Part shown: piece after piece, positions 1-4,549 of the stretch | Layout: every line of letters begins with the position of its first letter | Numbering within the stretch: the first letter of the stretch is position 1 | Assembly (NCBI GenBank): GCA_018222665.1 | Contig: JAAEZW010000137.1 | Coordinates: forward strand, 1-5,716 | Direction: 5' to 3' | Length of the DNA: 5,716 nt | Origin: Paracoccaceae bacterium | GTDB taxonomy: Bacteria > Pseudomonadota > Alphaproteobacteria > Rhodobacterales > Rhodobacteraceae | Notes under the pieces: generated by a model | What the model was told of the DNA's origin: nothing | What the model saw: only the letters and a program-made list of their open reading frames with translations | The model's database searches: none | Position numbers and translations under genes: made by a program

Positions 1-88
1 GTGCCATAATGCTTAAAGTAAGGCTTCGAATACCATTAGGGACCGCTTTTAGGACCACTTCAATATTTTCGACGCCCTCTAACCATCT
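1..88 (-). CDS. Possible partial reading frame running off the left edge (very tentative)
   Basis: On the minus strand one frame is open from base 88 to the window edge (29 codons) and reads like coding sequence, including LEGVENIEVVLKAVPNG. An in-frame TAA lies just upstream (91-89) and I see no ATG start; an internal GTG is the only usual start codon. On the plus strand, frame 3 is also open from base 3 to a TAA at 90-92, just before a terminator-like hairpin, so this could instead be the 3' end of a plus-strand gene. Neither protein is recognised. It may equally be a gene remnant or chance. Confidence 0.15.
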
Positions 89-114
89 TTAATTAAATGA
101 TATTTTAGGAAAGT

Positions 115-140
115 ATGGTTGCGCCCCGGGCGCCATTTTC
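115..140 (+). terminator. GC-rich hairpin followed by T-run, rho-independent terminator candidate
   Basis: GCGCCC (121-126) and GGGCGC (128-133) are perfect inverted arms in otherwise AT-rich sequence. They are followed by CATTTTC. ATG at 115-117 can extend the stem with CAT at 134-136. The T-run lies on the plus-strand side, so it would end a transcript entering from the left, perhaps from a gene whose end lies at or before base 92. The arms are separated by one base, so the real loop must open one or two pairs. Confidence 0.45.
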
Positions 141-149
141 AAAAACAAT

Positions 150-231
150 ATCAATGACTTAATTTTCACACATTAACGCTAAGCATGTGAGATCCAAAAA
201 CACACCAAACACACACTTTTAAGTATGTTTG
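150..231. repeat. Dispersed two-hairpin repeat, copy 1 (left module)
   Basis: Bases 150-220 align without gaps to 5577-5647, with 61 of 71 positions identical. The element can form two consecutive hairpins. The first pairs TTTCACA (164-170) with TGTGAGA (186-192), with one G-T wobble. The second pairs CAAACACAC (206-214) with GTATGTTTG (223-231), with one mismatch and a T-rich loop. It lies 111 bases beyond the stop of the dehydrogenase gene. Its nature is unknown: a REP-like intergenic repeat, a decayed mobile element or a structured RNA are all possible. Confidence 0.75.
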
Positions 232-250
232 AGTTTTGGGATTCCAGGGT

Positions 251-290
251 TTGACACTGTGTCTGCAACCTAATTTCAGAACACACTTGT
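251..290. repeat. Dispersed repeat, right module (copy 1), shared with 3001-3040
   Basis: Bases 251-290 align without gaps to 3001-3040 at an offset of exactly 2750, with 31 of 40 identical. Shared blocks include GACACT, TGTCT, AACCTA and AGAACACA. Inside it, GACAC-T-GTGTC (253-263) is a perfect palindrome. It follows the left module (150-231) by about 20 bases, so the complete element may span roughly 150-290. Confidence 0.55.
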
Positions 291-341
291 TTATAGGGAT
301 TGGAAGCATCGTAAGAAATAACAGGGTCTTGCGCTAAGTTG

Positions 342-1304
342 CTACAATATATCTTGGGGCAGTTTACCATCGAAAAATGCATCGAGATTATCAAGCGCTC
401 TGAAACCCATTGCATCCCGCGTTTTAGTTGTTGCACTTCCGATGTGGGGTAACATGAAAATATTATTTTGTTTGGCGAATTCAGAATTTCCCCCAGGTTC
501 GTTTACAAAACAATCAATCCCTGCTGCACTCAACTTCCCGCTTTTTATTGCCTCTAATACTGCGTTTTCATCACAGAGTGATCCGCGTGCAGAGTTGATA
601 AGGATGGCACCATCTGGAAGTTTACTTAAATTTTCTGTGTTCATAAGGCCTATTGTTTCAGCTGTTGCAGGGCAATGTAACGAAAGAAAATCTGAGACTG
701 GTAACAGCGTTTCGAGGGATGAATGATATACCGCTCCATGTTCCGCGTCTTTCGTCAGTCTCTTTCGATTAAAGTAATGTACTTCCATATCAAAACCGCG
801 AGCCCGTTTTGCCATAACTTGCCCGACACGACCCATACCGATAATGCCTAATCGTGCGCCGCTGACTTGTTTCCCAACCATAAAATTCGGTGACCAAAAA
901 TCCCAATCACCATTACGAACCAATGCATCACCCTCAATGGCACGGCGTGCAGCCCCAAGCATCAGTAGGAATGCAATTTCTGCAGTTGCGTCAGAGAGTA
1001 CATCAGGGGTGTTTGTGATAGTAATTCCCCGAGCTTTTAGCGCATTAATATCACAGTGGTCCGTCCCGACCGAATGATTTGCAATAATTTTGACACGGGG
1101 ATGAAGTTCCCGAACTAAATCATCTTTAAAAATTTCAGAATGACATGGTAATATTGCATCAAATTCTGAACTACGCTCTGCAAGTTCTTGTTGGCTAATT
1201 GGTTGGTCATCAAAGTTGATTACGCAATCGTAGTCTATTTGGGCTCGTTCTAACGTTTTTTCTGATAATCGGCGTGTAATCCAAAGCGATTTCTTATTAG
1301 ACAT
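342..1304 (-). CDS. D-2-hydroxyacid dehydrogenase, glyoxylate/hydroxypyruvate reductase (GyaR) type
   Basis: A 320-residue protein, normal length for the family, which reduces 2-keto acids such as glyoxylate or hydroxypyruvate to D-2-hydroxy acids with NAD(P)H in the cytoplasm. The N-terminal substrate domain has SVGTDHCD (78-85). The inserted Rossmann domain has the nucleotide-binding loop GMGRVG (156-161). The family's catalytic Arg, Glu and His are all in place: Arg240 in INSARGSL, Glu269 in VNEPG, His287 in LPHIGSAT. The start at 1304 has an AGGT seven bases upstream and gives the expected WITRRL beginning. The substrate cannot be fixed from sequence; GyaR-like is the best reading, and other members (D-lactate, phosphonate or phosphoglycerate enzymes) fit less well. 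It is separated from the upstream small genes by 195 bases, so it probably has its own transcript. Its codons are AT-richer than those of the crotonase at 3202-3942. Confidence 0.93.
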   Translation of the reverse strand: MSNKKSLWITRRLSEKTLERAQIDYDCVINFDDQPISQQELAERSSEFDAILPCHSEIFKDDLVRELHPRVKIIANHSVGTDHCDINALKARGITITNTPDVLSDATAEIAFLLMLGAARRAIEGDALVRNGDWDFWSPNFMVGKQVSGARLGIIGMGRVGQVMAKRARGFDMEVHYFNRKRLTKDAEHGAVYHSSLETLLPVSDFLSLHCPATAETIGLMNTENLSKLPDGAILINSARGSLCDENAVLEAIKSGKLSAAGIDCFVNEPGGNSEFAKQNNIFMLPHIGSATTKTRDAMGFRALDNLDAFFDGKLPQDIL

Positions 1305-1499
1305 TTGTGATACCTAGATTGTATTTGATGATTGGCGTTAGTGTGTAATTAGCGTTTTGATGAGTGAAGTCGATCCGCTCTCAAGCAGTGTGAGAACATT
1401 ATAAATTTGGGTGCAGCGCTAGATGGAATTTTAGCATCGTTTCGATTTACTGGTTTTATCACTGTCGTCGTACTTCAGATTGATCGCACGATCGTTACT

Positions 1500-1694
1500 C
1501 TATTCCACGAAAGAAAACACTTCTTTAAGTTGCTCTACATAGTTTTTGCCAGCTGCTGTGAGATGGCCATCTTTGCTTATGTAACTCTCGCTTTGTGCTA
1601 TCTCTATCGCTTTTAGTATCTCTTGCGTTTTGTATGTTTCACCAATGTTAGTTAACAACCACTGGCAAGCCCAAAACTCTTGCATGCTATCCAT
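1500..1694 (-). CDS. Small paralog C of a three-gene tandem family, unknown function
   Basis: A 64-residue protein I do not recognise. It aligns without gaps from Met1 with its two upstream neighbours: residues 1-56 are 18/56 identical to paralog B and 16/56 to paralog A. The residues shared by all three are E6, W12, L14, T23, I30, A33, Y38, D42, T46 and G49. The pattern suggests two helices and then a beta-hairpin with KDGHLTAAGKNY (41-52), like the wing end of a winged-helix domain; that is inference. The frame also allows GTG at 1697, but GAGGT (1706-1702) sits seven bases from the ATG at 1694, and only that start lines up with the paralogs. It starts 15 bases after the stop of B, so B and C are probably cotranscribed. 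C is the most diverged of the three: it lacks the GYLDAD block (YISKD here). Confidence 0.8.
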   Translation of the reverse strand: MDSMQEFWACQWLLTNIGETYKTQEILKAIEIAQSESYISKDGHLTAAGKNYVEQLKEVFSFVE

Positions 1695-1709
1695 CACCGC
1701 TACCTCTAC

Positions 1710-1937
1710 TCAATGAAAGTGTTGCATGACGTAGTTTTTGTCATACCCAAGTGCGTCAGGATCGCGGCTAGCTACCCTATAGAAGTTCTTACCTAAAACA
1801 GTCACGCATCCATCCGCATCGAGATAGCCTGCATCGCGCGCGAAGTTTATAATATGATCAACGTTGTTGGTTCCGATTGTATGTCCGAGGTGGCGTAGCA
1901 GCCATTCTCTTTCGACAAATTCATTTCTGATTACCAT
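1710..1937 (-). CDS. Small paralog B of a three-gene tandem family, unknown function
   Basis: A 75-residue protein, best conserved in EREWLLRHLG (9-18) and FARDAGYLDADG (32-43), followed by VTVLGKNF. It is 21/56 identical to paralog A and 18/56 to paralog C over ungapped residues 1-56. Its C-terminus is about ten residues longer than the others and ends in aromatic and His residues (YVMQHFH). A textbook GGAGGT (1951-1946) lies eight bases before the ATG. It is followed closely by C and preceded by a 97-base gap that holds a promoter candidate and a perfect inverted repeat. There is no signal peptide or membrane segment, so it is expected to be cytoplasmic. The 'D-G-x-(L/V)-T-x-x-G' end resembles the wing of winged-helix proteins, which would fit a small regulator. 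This is a guess from pattern, not a family match. Confidence 0.83.
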   Translation of the reverse strand: MVIRNEFVEREWLLRHLGHTIGTNNVDHIINFARDAGYLDADGCVTVLGKNFYRVASRDPDALGYDKNYVMQHFH

Positions 1938-1967
1938 GAACCAGTACCTCCATTAGGAGTGAAGCGT

Positions 1968-1996
1968 CGAATATTCAGAGCTTACAGATTTCTCAA
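1968..1996 (-). promoter_or_regulatory. Promoter candidate for paralogs B-C
   Basis: On the minus strand TTGAGA (1996-1991) matches five of six bases of a sigma-70 -35 box. It is followed after 17 bases by TATTCG (1973-1968), a poor -10 box (three of six). The position is right for a short leader before the B start at 1937. It is suggestive only. Confidence 0.28.
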
Positions 1997-2000
1997 ATAA

Positions 2001-2016
2001 TAGCAAATGTTTGCTA
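2001..2016. promoter_or_regulatory. Perfect inverted repeat TAGCAAA-TG-TTTGCTA, operator or weak terminator
   Basis: Seven-base perfect arms (2001-2007 and 2010-2016) are separated by two bases. It lies 19 bases after the stop of paralog A and just upstream of the candidate -35 box for B-C. On the minus strand it is followed by TTATTTG, so a weak A terminator is possible. The very short loop and the promoter-proximal position fit a protein-binding site at least as well. The half-site TTTGCTA recurs upstream of paralog A. Confidence 0.4.
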
Positions 2017-2034
2017 CTGAAGCTGGCTGTAACA

Positions 2035-2235
2035 CTAAATGGTTTCCACTTCCTTCTTGTATTTGGTCATTAAATTAAAATATCGAGTGCCAGCATCAGT
2101 GAGTTGAGCATCAGCATCCAAATACCCTGCACGTCGTGCAAAAAGGATAACTTCATCTAGTTCGTCAGTTGTGAGGTGTTGGCGTAGGTCTTCTAAGATC
2201 CAAGCGCGCGCTGCGTACTCTTTCGAAGTTTGCAT
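2035..2235 (-). CDS. Small paralog A of a three-gene tandem family, unknown function
   Basis: A 66-residue protein, first of the trio in transcription order. It shares E6, W12, L14, T23, I30, A33, Y38, D42, T46 and G49 with B and C, and with B the block AGYLDAD (36-42). An upstream in-frame ATG at 2247 is less likely to be the start. A GGAGG (2245-2241) lies inside that extension, five bases before the ATG at 2235, and only the 2235 start aligns with the first residues of B and C. The C-terminus is Lys/Glu-rich (TKYKKEVETI). There is no signal peptide. The gene lies 127 bases downstream of the secreted-peptide gene, with a hairpin between them, so it probably has its own promoter. Function unknown; a small winged-helix-like regulator is a guess. 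Confidence 0.83.
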   Translation of the reverse strand: MQTSKEYAARAWILEDLRQHLTTDELDEVILFARRAGYLDADAQLTDAGTRYFNLMTKYKKEVETI

Positions 2236-2326
2236 GTGAGCCTCCATGCATGATTGAGCGTCGCGTACTCAAAGTCTACATGATTATCGGTCATTAGCAA
2301 AGCTTATCGTGTGATATGCAATAATC

Positions 2327-2354
2327 GGATGGTCAGGCGTGTGCCCAACCATCC
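2327..2354 (-). terminator. Strong hairpin after the secreted-peptide gene
   Basis: GGATGGT (2327-2333) and ACCATCC (2348-2354) are perfect arms, with inner GGC/GCC pairs (2336-2338, 2343-2345) around a four-base loop. Between them the plus strand has CA opposite CA, a mismatch. The minus-strand RNA has UG opposite UG, which makes two wobble pairs and a continuous 12-pair stem. The hairpin begins eight bases after the stop of the minus-strand gene at 2363. The tail GATTATTG is only moderately T-rich, so it may act as a 3'-end stabiliser or an incomplete terminator. Confidence 0.55.
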
Positions 2355-2362
2355 ATATCAAA

Positions 2363-2530
2363 TCATGATGTTGGAGTTTCCACACAAGCGCCTGCTTGTT
2401 CGTCCCAAGACCAACCGGCTTCACATAAATTAGCCATGCTTGCCTTCGATCCTGAGCATCCTTCTCCCCACGCAAATGCACTGGTGGTTGACATGATCAA
2501 TACAAAAGTAGTCGTTGCTAGTGCTTTCAT
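2363..2530 (-). CDS. Small secreted Cys-containing peptide, unknown function
   Basis: A 55-residue precursor. Residues 1-20 form a signal peptide: MKALA, a hydrophobic stretch, then SAFA with likely signal peptidase I cleavage before Trp21. The mature part is about 35 residues with Cys25, Cys36 and Cys49 (spacing 10 and 12) and three Trp (21, 40, 42). The end, EAGWSWDEQAGACVETP, has the 'C-x-x-G-x-x-(W/F)-D-x-x-x-x-x-C-V' pattern seen in short exported proteins of Rhodobacterales and in chitin-binding (CBM14-like) repeats. That likeness is from memory and is weak evidence of function. An in-frame ATG at 2551 would add seven residues. AGGAG (2542-2538) lies seven bases before the ATG at 2530, which also gives a clean signal peptide, so I chose 2530. 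An odd number of cysteines allows one disulfide plus a free thiol, or a dimer. It should act in the periplasm or outside the cell. Confidence 0.8.
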   Translation of the reverse strand: MKALATTTFVLIMSTTSAFAWGEGCSGSKASMANLCEAGWSWDEQAGACVETPTS

Positions 2531-2632
2531 AACGGTTCTCCTTTCGTGCAATTTAGGTAGAGGTCTCTCGCGAAAAATCCAACGAGCAGAAACTCAGATG
2601 ATGTTTGAACTGAAACCGTTCAAGCTTGGTGT

Positions 2633-2682
2633 GAGGGCGAGGAAATTGCGTGACATAACAAGGAGAGCCTCGCCCTCGAGGG
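2633..2682. repeat. 10-bp inverted repeat overlapping a 10-bp palindrome
   Basis: GAGGGCGAGG (2633-2642) and CCTCGCCCTC (2668-2677) are perfectly complementary around a 25-base spacer. The right arm overlaps the perfect palindrome CCCTCGAGGG (2673-2682), so two pairings compete. It is GC-rich within AT-rich flanks. It lies about 100 bases upstream of the secreted-peptide start and could belong to that gene's leader or control region. Confidence 0.5.
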
Positions 2683-2686
2683 TACA

Positions 2687-2848
2687 ATGCTAAGGAAACA
2701 TCGCAATTGTGGTTACGTCTCAATTATTAAATGGGACCACATTGTGCTGTGCGACATAATCGCGCCTCGTCTTCTTGAAAAACAAAGCAAGATCGGTGAA
2801 CTAACATTGCCACTAGGTCACCGACCTCACAGTAGCTGCTGCACATAA
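2687..2848 (+). CDS. Possible 53-residue ORF, unknown and doubtful
   Basis: An ATG follows GAGGG (2678-2682) by four bases and opens 53 codons to TAA. The product, starting MLRKHRNCGYVSIIKWDH, is not recognised and has no clear domain, signal or membrane segment. The GAGGG is also half of the palindrome at 2673-2682, so it may not be a ribosome binding site. A 39-codon minus-strand ORF overlaps it, which shows how weak the coding signal is. A run of open codons this long is not rare by chance. Confidence 0.18.
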   Translation: MLRKHRNCGYVSIIKWDHIVLCDIIAPRLLEKQSKIGELTLPLGHRPHSSCCT

Positions 2849-2983
2849 TTAATGTGTAACAAATTCCCTAGCATTGGAACTCAATTGTAGTTGGAAACCA
2901 GAGGCTCCTTGTGTTGGCTGCATTAACGCCATCACTGATTTATGAAATCACTCGTCGAAAAGATTGGTGAAGCAAACTGTAGG

Positions 2984-3041
2984 ATGTGAGATCTTATCCG
3001 TGGACACTTTGTCTCGAACCTAGTGTAAGAACACAGTTCTT
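2984..3041. repeat. Dispersed repeat, copy 2 (internally shortened)
   Basis: ATGTGAGATC (2984-2993) is identical to 185-194 of copy 1, and 3001-3040 matches 251-290 at 31 of 40 positions. The roughly 55 bases that separate these blocks in copy 1, including its second hairpin, are missing here. AAGAAC-ACA-GTTCTT (3027-3041) is a perfect small hairpin at the right end. The orientation is the same as copies 1 and 3. Confidence 0.5.
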
Positions 3042-3155
3042 GATTAAATGTTTACTAATCAAAGGTATCTGCGGTTTATGTATAGATTTTGGAAATAAAA
3101 CAAATTCAAAGGCCTGTGCGTTTCGTGAATAATGTGGTGTTTGGCTTCTTCGGAT

Positions 3156-3180
3156 TTAAAATTTAAAGGCGTTGAGCCTC
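3156..3180 (-). terminator. Weak terminator candidate after the crotonase gene
   Basis: On the minus strand AGGC-TCAAC-GCCT (3179-3167) forms a four-pair GC stem, followed by TTAAATTTTAAA. It lies 22 bases beyond the crotonase stop. The stem is short, so the call rests mainly on position and the A/T-rich tail. Confidence 0.3.
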
Positions 3181-3201
3181 TTCCTAGCTATGCAAAAGGA
3201 T

Positions 3202-3942
3202 CTATTGCAGCTCGCGCATGGCAAGGTTTCGATACTTGTCTATTCGGGATTTTAGGCCAGGTCGTGCAGCAGAGCGTACGAGTGCTGCTAGATCAAGCTC
3301 GGCATTCTTTGACCCTGTCAGAGCCAGCATGTTGGTCGTGGCCTCGGTTGGTAGGGCACGCGCGCGTGCGGCAAGAGTGGTGACTAGATCCTCCCAACCT
3401 TCTTTTTCTATCAGGTCGCTGGCCAGCCCTATCTCTCGTGCTTGTTCGGCGGAAATGGACCGGGTGTCAATCAGCATATCGCGCGCGGCGTCTTGCCCGA
3501 TCAGGGCGGCTAAGCGTCCGGTGCCAAGGGCCAATTCAAAATTCCAACCCGGCATTTTCAGTTCCGCGCAAGGCGCTGCAACCCGGTGCCAACAAGCAAC
3601 GAACAGATCTGCGCCCGCGCCAACGATTTGCCCGTGCCCAAGGGCCACGATGGGAAAGGGGCTGTGGTAGATTTTCTGCAACAGCAGCTCGATCCGCACA
3701 AAGCGCCAGAGCAAATCCCCATCGGATAACTCGGAAATATCTGACAGATCAAACCCTGCACAGAAATGCTTCCCCTCACCGCGAATGACAGCCATGCGCA
3801 CATTGTCAGGCTGATCCAGCGCGGTGATCAAATCCTCGACTAATGCGGGCGTCAAAGAGTTTGCTTTTGAACCGCGGTTCAGCGTCAGTATTAACACATC
3901 ATCTTCGCGGGTGCAGATCAAATCAGGATCGTATGATGACAT
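3202..3942 (-). CDS. Enoyl-CoA hydratase/isomerase (crotonase) family protein lacking both catalytic Glu
   Basis: A 246-residue crotonase-fold protein, close to the usual 255-265, expected to bind an acyl-CoA in the cytoplasm. The first oxyanion-hole segment is GKHFCAGFDLSDI (CAG at 61-63), and the second is GHGQIVGAGAD (102-112). Where hydratases have the two catalytic glutamates (FadB Glu119 and Glu139), this protein has Asp112 in GAGADL and Gly132 in KMPGWNF. Simple 2-enoyl-CoA hydration is therefore doubtful, and isomerase, hydrolase or another crotonase activity is possible. Two ATG codons are adjacent (3945 and 3942). GGAG (3952-3949) is three and six bases from them, so I prefer 3942. 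A GATAAT -10-like box at 3972-3967 has no good -35 partner. The gene stands alone between two long intergenic stretches and is GC-richer than its neighbours. Confidence 0.9.
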   Translation of the reverse strand: MSSYDPDLICTREDDVLILTLNRGSKANSLTPALVEDLITALDQPDNVRMAVIRGEGKHFCAGFDLSDISELSDGDLLWRFVRIELLLQKIYHSPFPIVALGHGQIVGAGADLFVACWHRVAAPCAELKMPGWNFELALGTGRLAALIGQDAARDMLIDTRSISAEQAREIGLASDLIEKEGWEDLVTTLAARARALPTEATTNMLALTGSKNAELDLAALVRSAARPGLKSRIDKYRNLAMRELQ

Positions 3943-4134
3943 CATGTACTCCGTTCGCCTTGGTAGATTATCAGCGAGGCTGGCTAAAACCGTAGTAAAT
4001 CATAAGAGGCATACTAAAAGACTGAGAATTTGGAAAGATTAACGAAACTGAAAAATAGCTAGTCCGTTCGAAAGCATCTGGAACTGTTACGCGTTGGATT
4101 GATTAGGAAAGGGTAGCTAAGCAACATATGTTTG

Positions 4135-4161
4135 CAAAACTGTATAAAGTGGTCAGTTTTG
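4135..4161. promoter_or_regulatory. Inverted repeat CAAAACTG-N11-CAGTTTTG, possible operator
   Basis: The arms are perfect over eight bases (4135-4142 and 4154-4161) and the 11-base spacer holds TATAAAG. The geometry would suit a dimeric regulator. A pair this long is expected about once or twice by chance in a window of this size, so the call is weak without conservation. Confidence 0.3.
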
Positions 4162-4292
4162 TAGATTGACGCGCGTGGCAATGAGAACCTTACTGAAAGC
4201 GAATAGAAGGCGTCAGTGCGCTGCGTTTCAAGCCCTCTATGTTGGTATTAATTCCAGGGTGTTTGTTTGAGTTGTTGGAGGTCACTTATTCA

Positions 4293-4391
4293 GTGCTTGA
4301 TGAAGACGAAAGTGATTATATTCCTGTAGCTACTAATCAACTGCGCCGCAAATCCAGTTCAGATTCAACACTCCTAGACGCATACAAGTGA
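4293..4391 (+). CDS. Candidate 32-residue small ORF with GTG start
   Basis: A strong GGAGGT (4277-4282) lies ten bases before GTG. The frame then encodes an acidic start (LDEDESDYIPVATNQ) and a basic, Ser-rich end (LRRKSSSDS), stopping at TGA. The frame is open upstream to 4197, with an ATG at 4239 that has no ribosome binding site. In the neighbouring frame, 4181-4270 encodes another short peptide starting MRTLLKANRRRQ. The two could be a frameshifted remnant of one gene of about 70 residues. The product is not recognised. Confidence 0.3.
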   Translation: MLDEDESDYIPVATNQLRRKSSSDSTLLDAYK

Positions 4392-4549
4392 ATTTATCAC
4401 TCTGCGCCCTATGTCTAATGACACACAAATTAATACTAATTGGGTGAAACATTGGCACTCAGAGATATTTTGCGGGAAGGATGTGCTCTTTGATCAACCT
4501 CACAAGAGCGGATTACCCACCACACGAAACGAATGGATAAATAAAATAG

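Larger units (their letters stand above)
2552..3201. other. Long intergenic stretch between secreted peptide and crotonase genes
   Basis: About 670 bases without a convincing gene. It holds inverted repeats at 2605-2623 (TTGAAC-N7-GTTCAA), 2633-2677, 2793-2824 (TCGGTGA/TCACCGA), 2936-2950 (TGATTT-ATG-AAATCA) and 3027-3041 (AAGAAC-ACA-GTTCTT), plus the partial repeat at 2984-3041. Only the 10-bp pair at 2633-2677 is longer than I would expect by chance. A 53-codon ORF at 2687-2848 is listed separately with low confidence. No RNA gene is recognised. Confidence 0.5.
3946..4549. other. Long intergenic stretch between divergent crotonase and aldolase genes
   Basis: About 600 bases that should contain the upstream control regions of both flanking, divergently read genes. 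It holds an 8-bp inverted repeat (4135-4161), the palindrome AACATATGTT (4123-4132), a candidate small ORF (4293-4391) and a 19-codon ORF (4481-4540) that begins directly after GGAAGG and ends before the aldolase start. I see no convincing full sigma-70 promoter, riboswitch or RNA gene. Confidence 0.5.

Noticed and set aside
150..290. Integron attC site as an explanation for the repeat
   Set aside because: Copy 3 has GTTGGAT, which fits the R' box, but no matching RYYYAAC box is found. The genes are not arranged as same-strand cassettes and no integrase is present.
1319..1324. TACAAT -10 box for the dehydrogenase gene on the minus strand
   Set aside because: It would start transcription at or inside the ribosome binding site and has no matching -35 box.
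1333..1350. Fourth repeat copy on the minus strand (ACACACTAACGCCAA, similar to 168-182)
   Set aside because: The similarity covers about 17 bases only and does not extend into either hairpin.
1407..1616. 69-codon hydrophobic plus-strand ORF resembling a small membrane protein
   Set aside because: It needs a TTG start with no ribosome binding site and overlaps paralog C on the opposite strand, whose coding is supported by the paralog alignment.
2284..2481. 65-codon minus-strand ORF overlapping the secreted-peptide gene
   Set aside because: GTG start without a ribosome binding site, and it runs through the strong hairpin at 2327-2354. The overlapping frame has a signal peptide and a good Shine-Dalgarno.
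3003..3023. tRNA-like T-loop GGTTCGAGAC on the minus strand
   Set aside because: The flanking bases do not form a T-stem, there is no acceptor, D or anticodon arm, and the repeat copy at 251-290 does not keep TTCGA.
3218..3670. 150-codon plus-strand ORF opposite the crotonase gene
   Set aside because: Antisense shadow of a GC-richer gene; Arg/Ser/Ala-rich composition and no motif, while the minus strand encodes a clear crotonase.
4452..4473. Sigma-54-like boxes TGGCAC and TTGC upstream of the aldolase gene
   Set aside because: The GG and GC pairs are 16 bases apart instead of the required 10.
4481..4540. 19-codon leader-peptide ORF before the aldolase
   Set aside because: The GGAAGG abuts the ATG with no spacing, and no attenuator hairpin or codon run follows.
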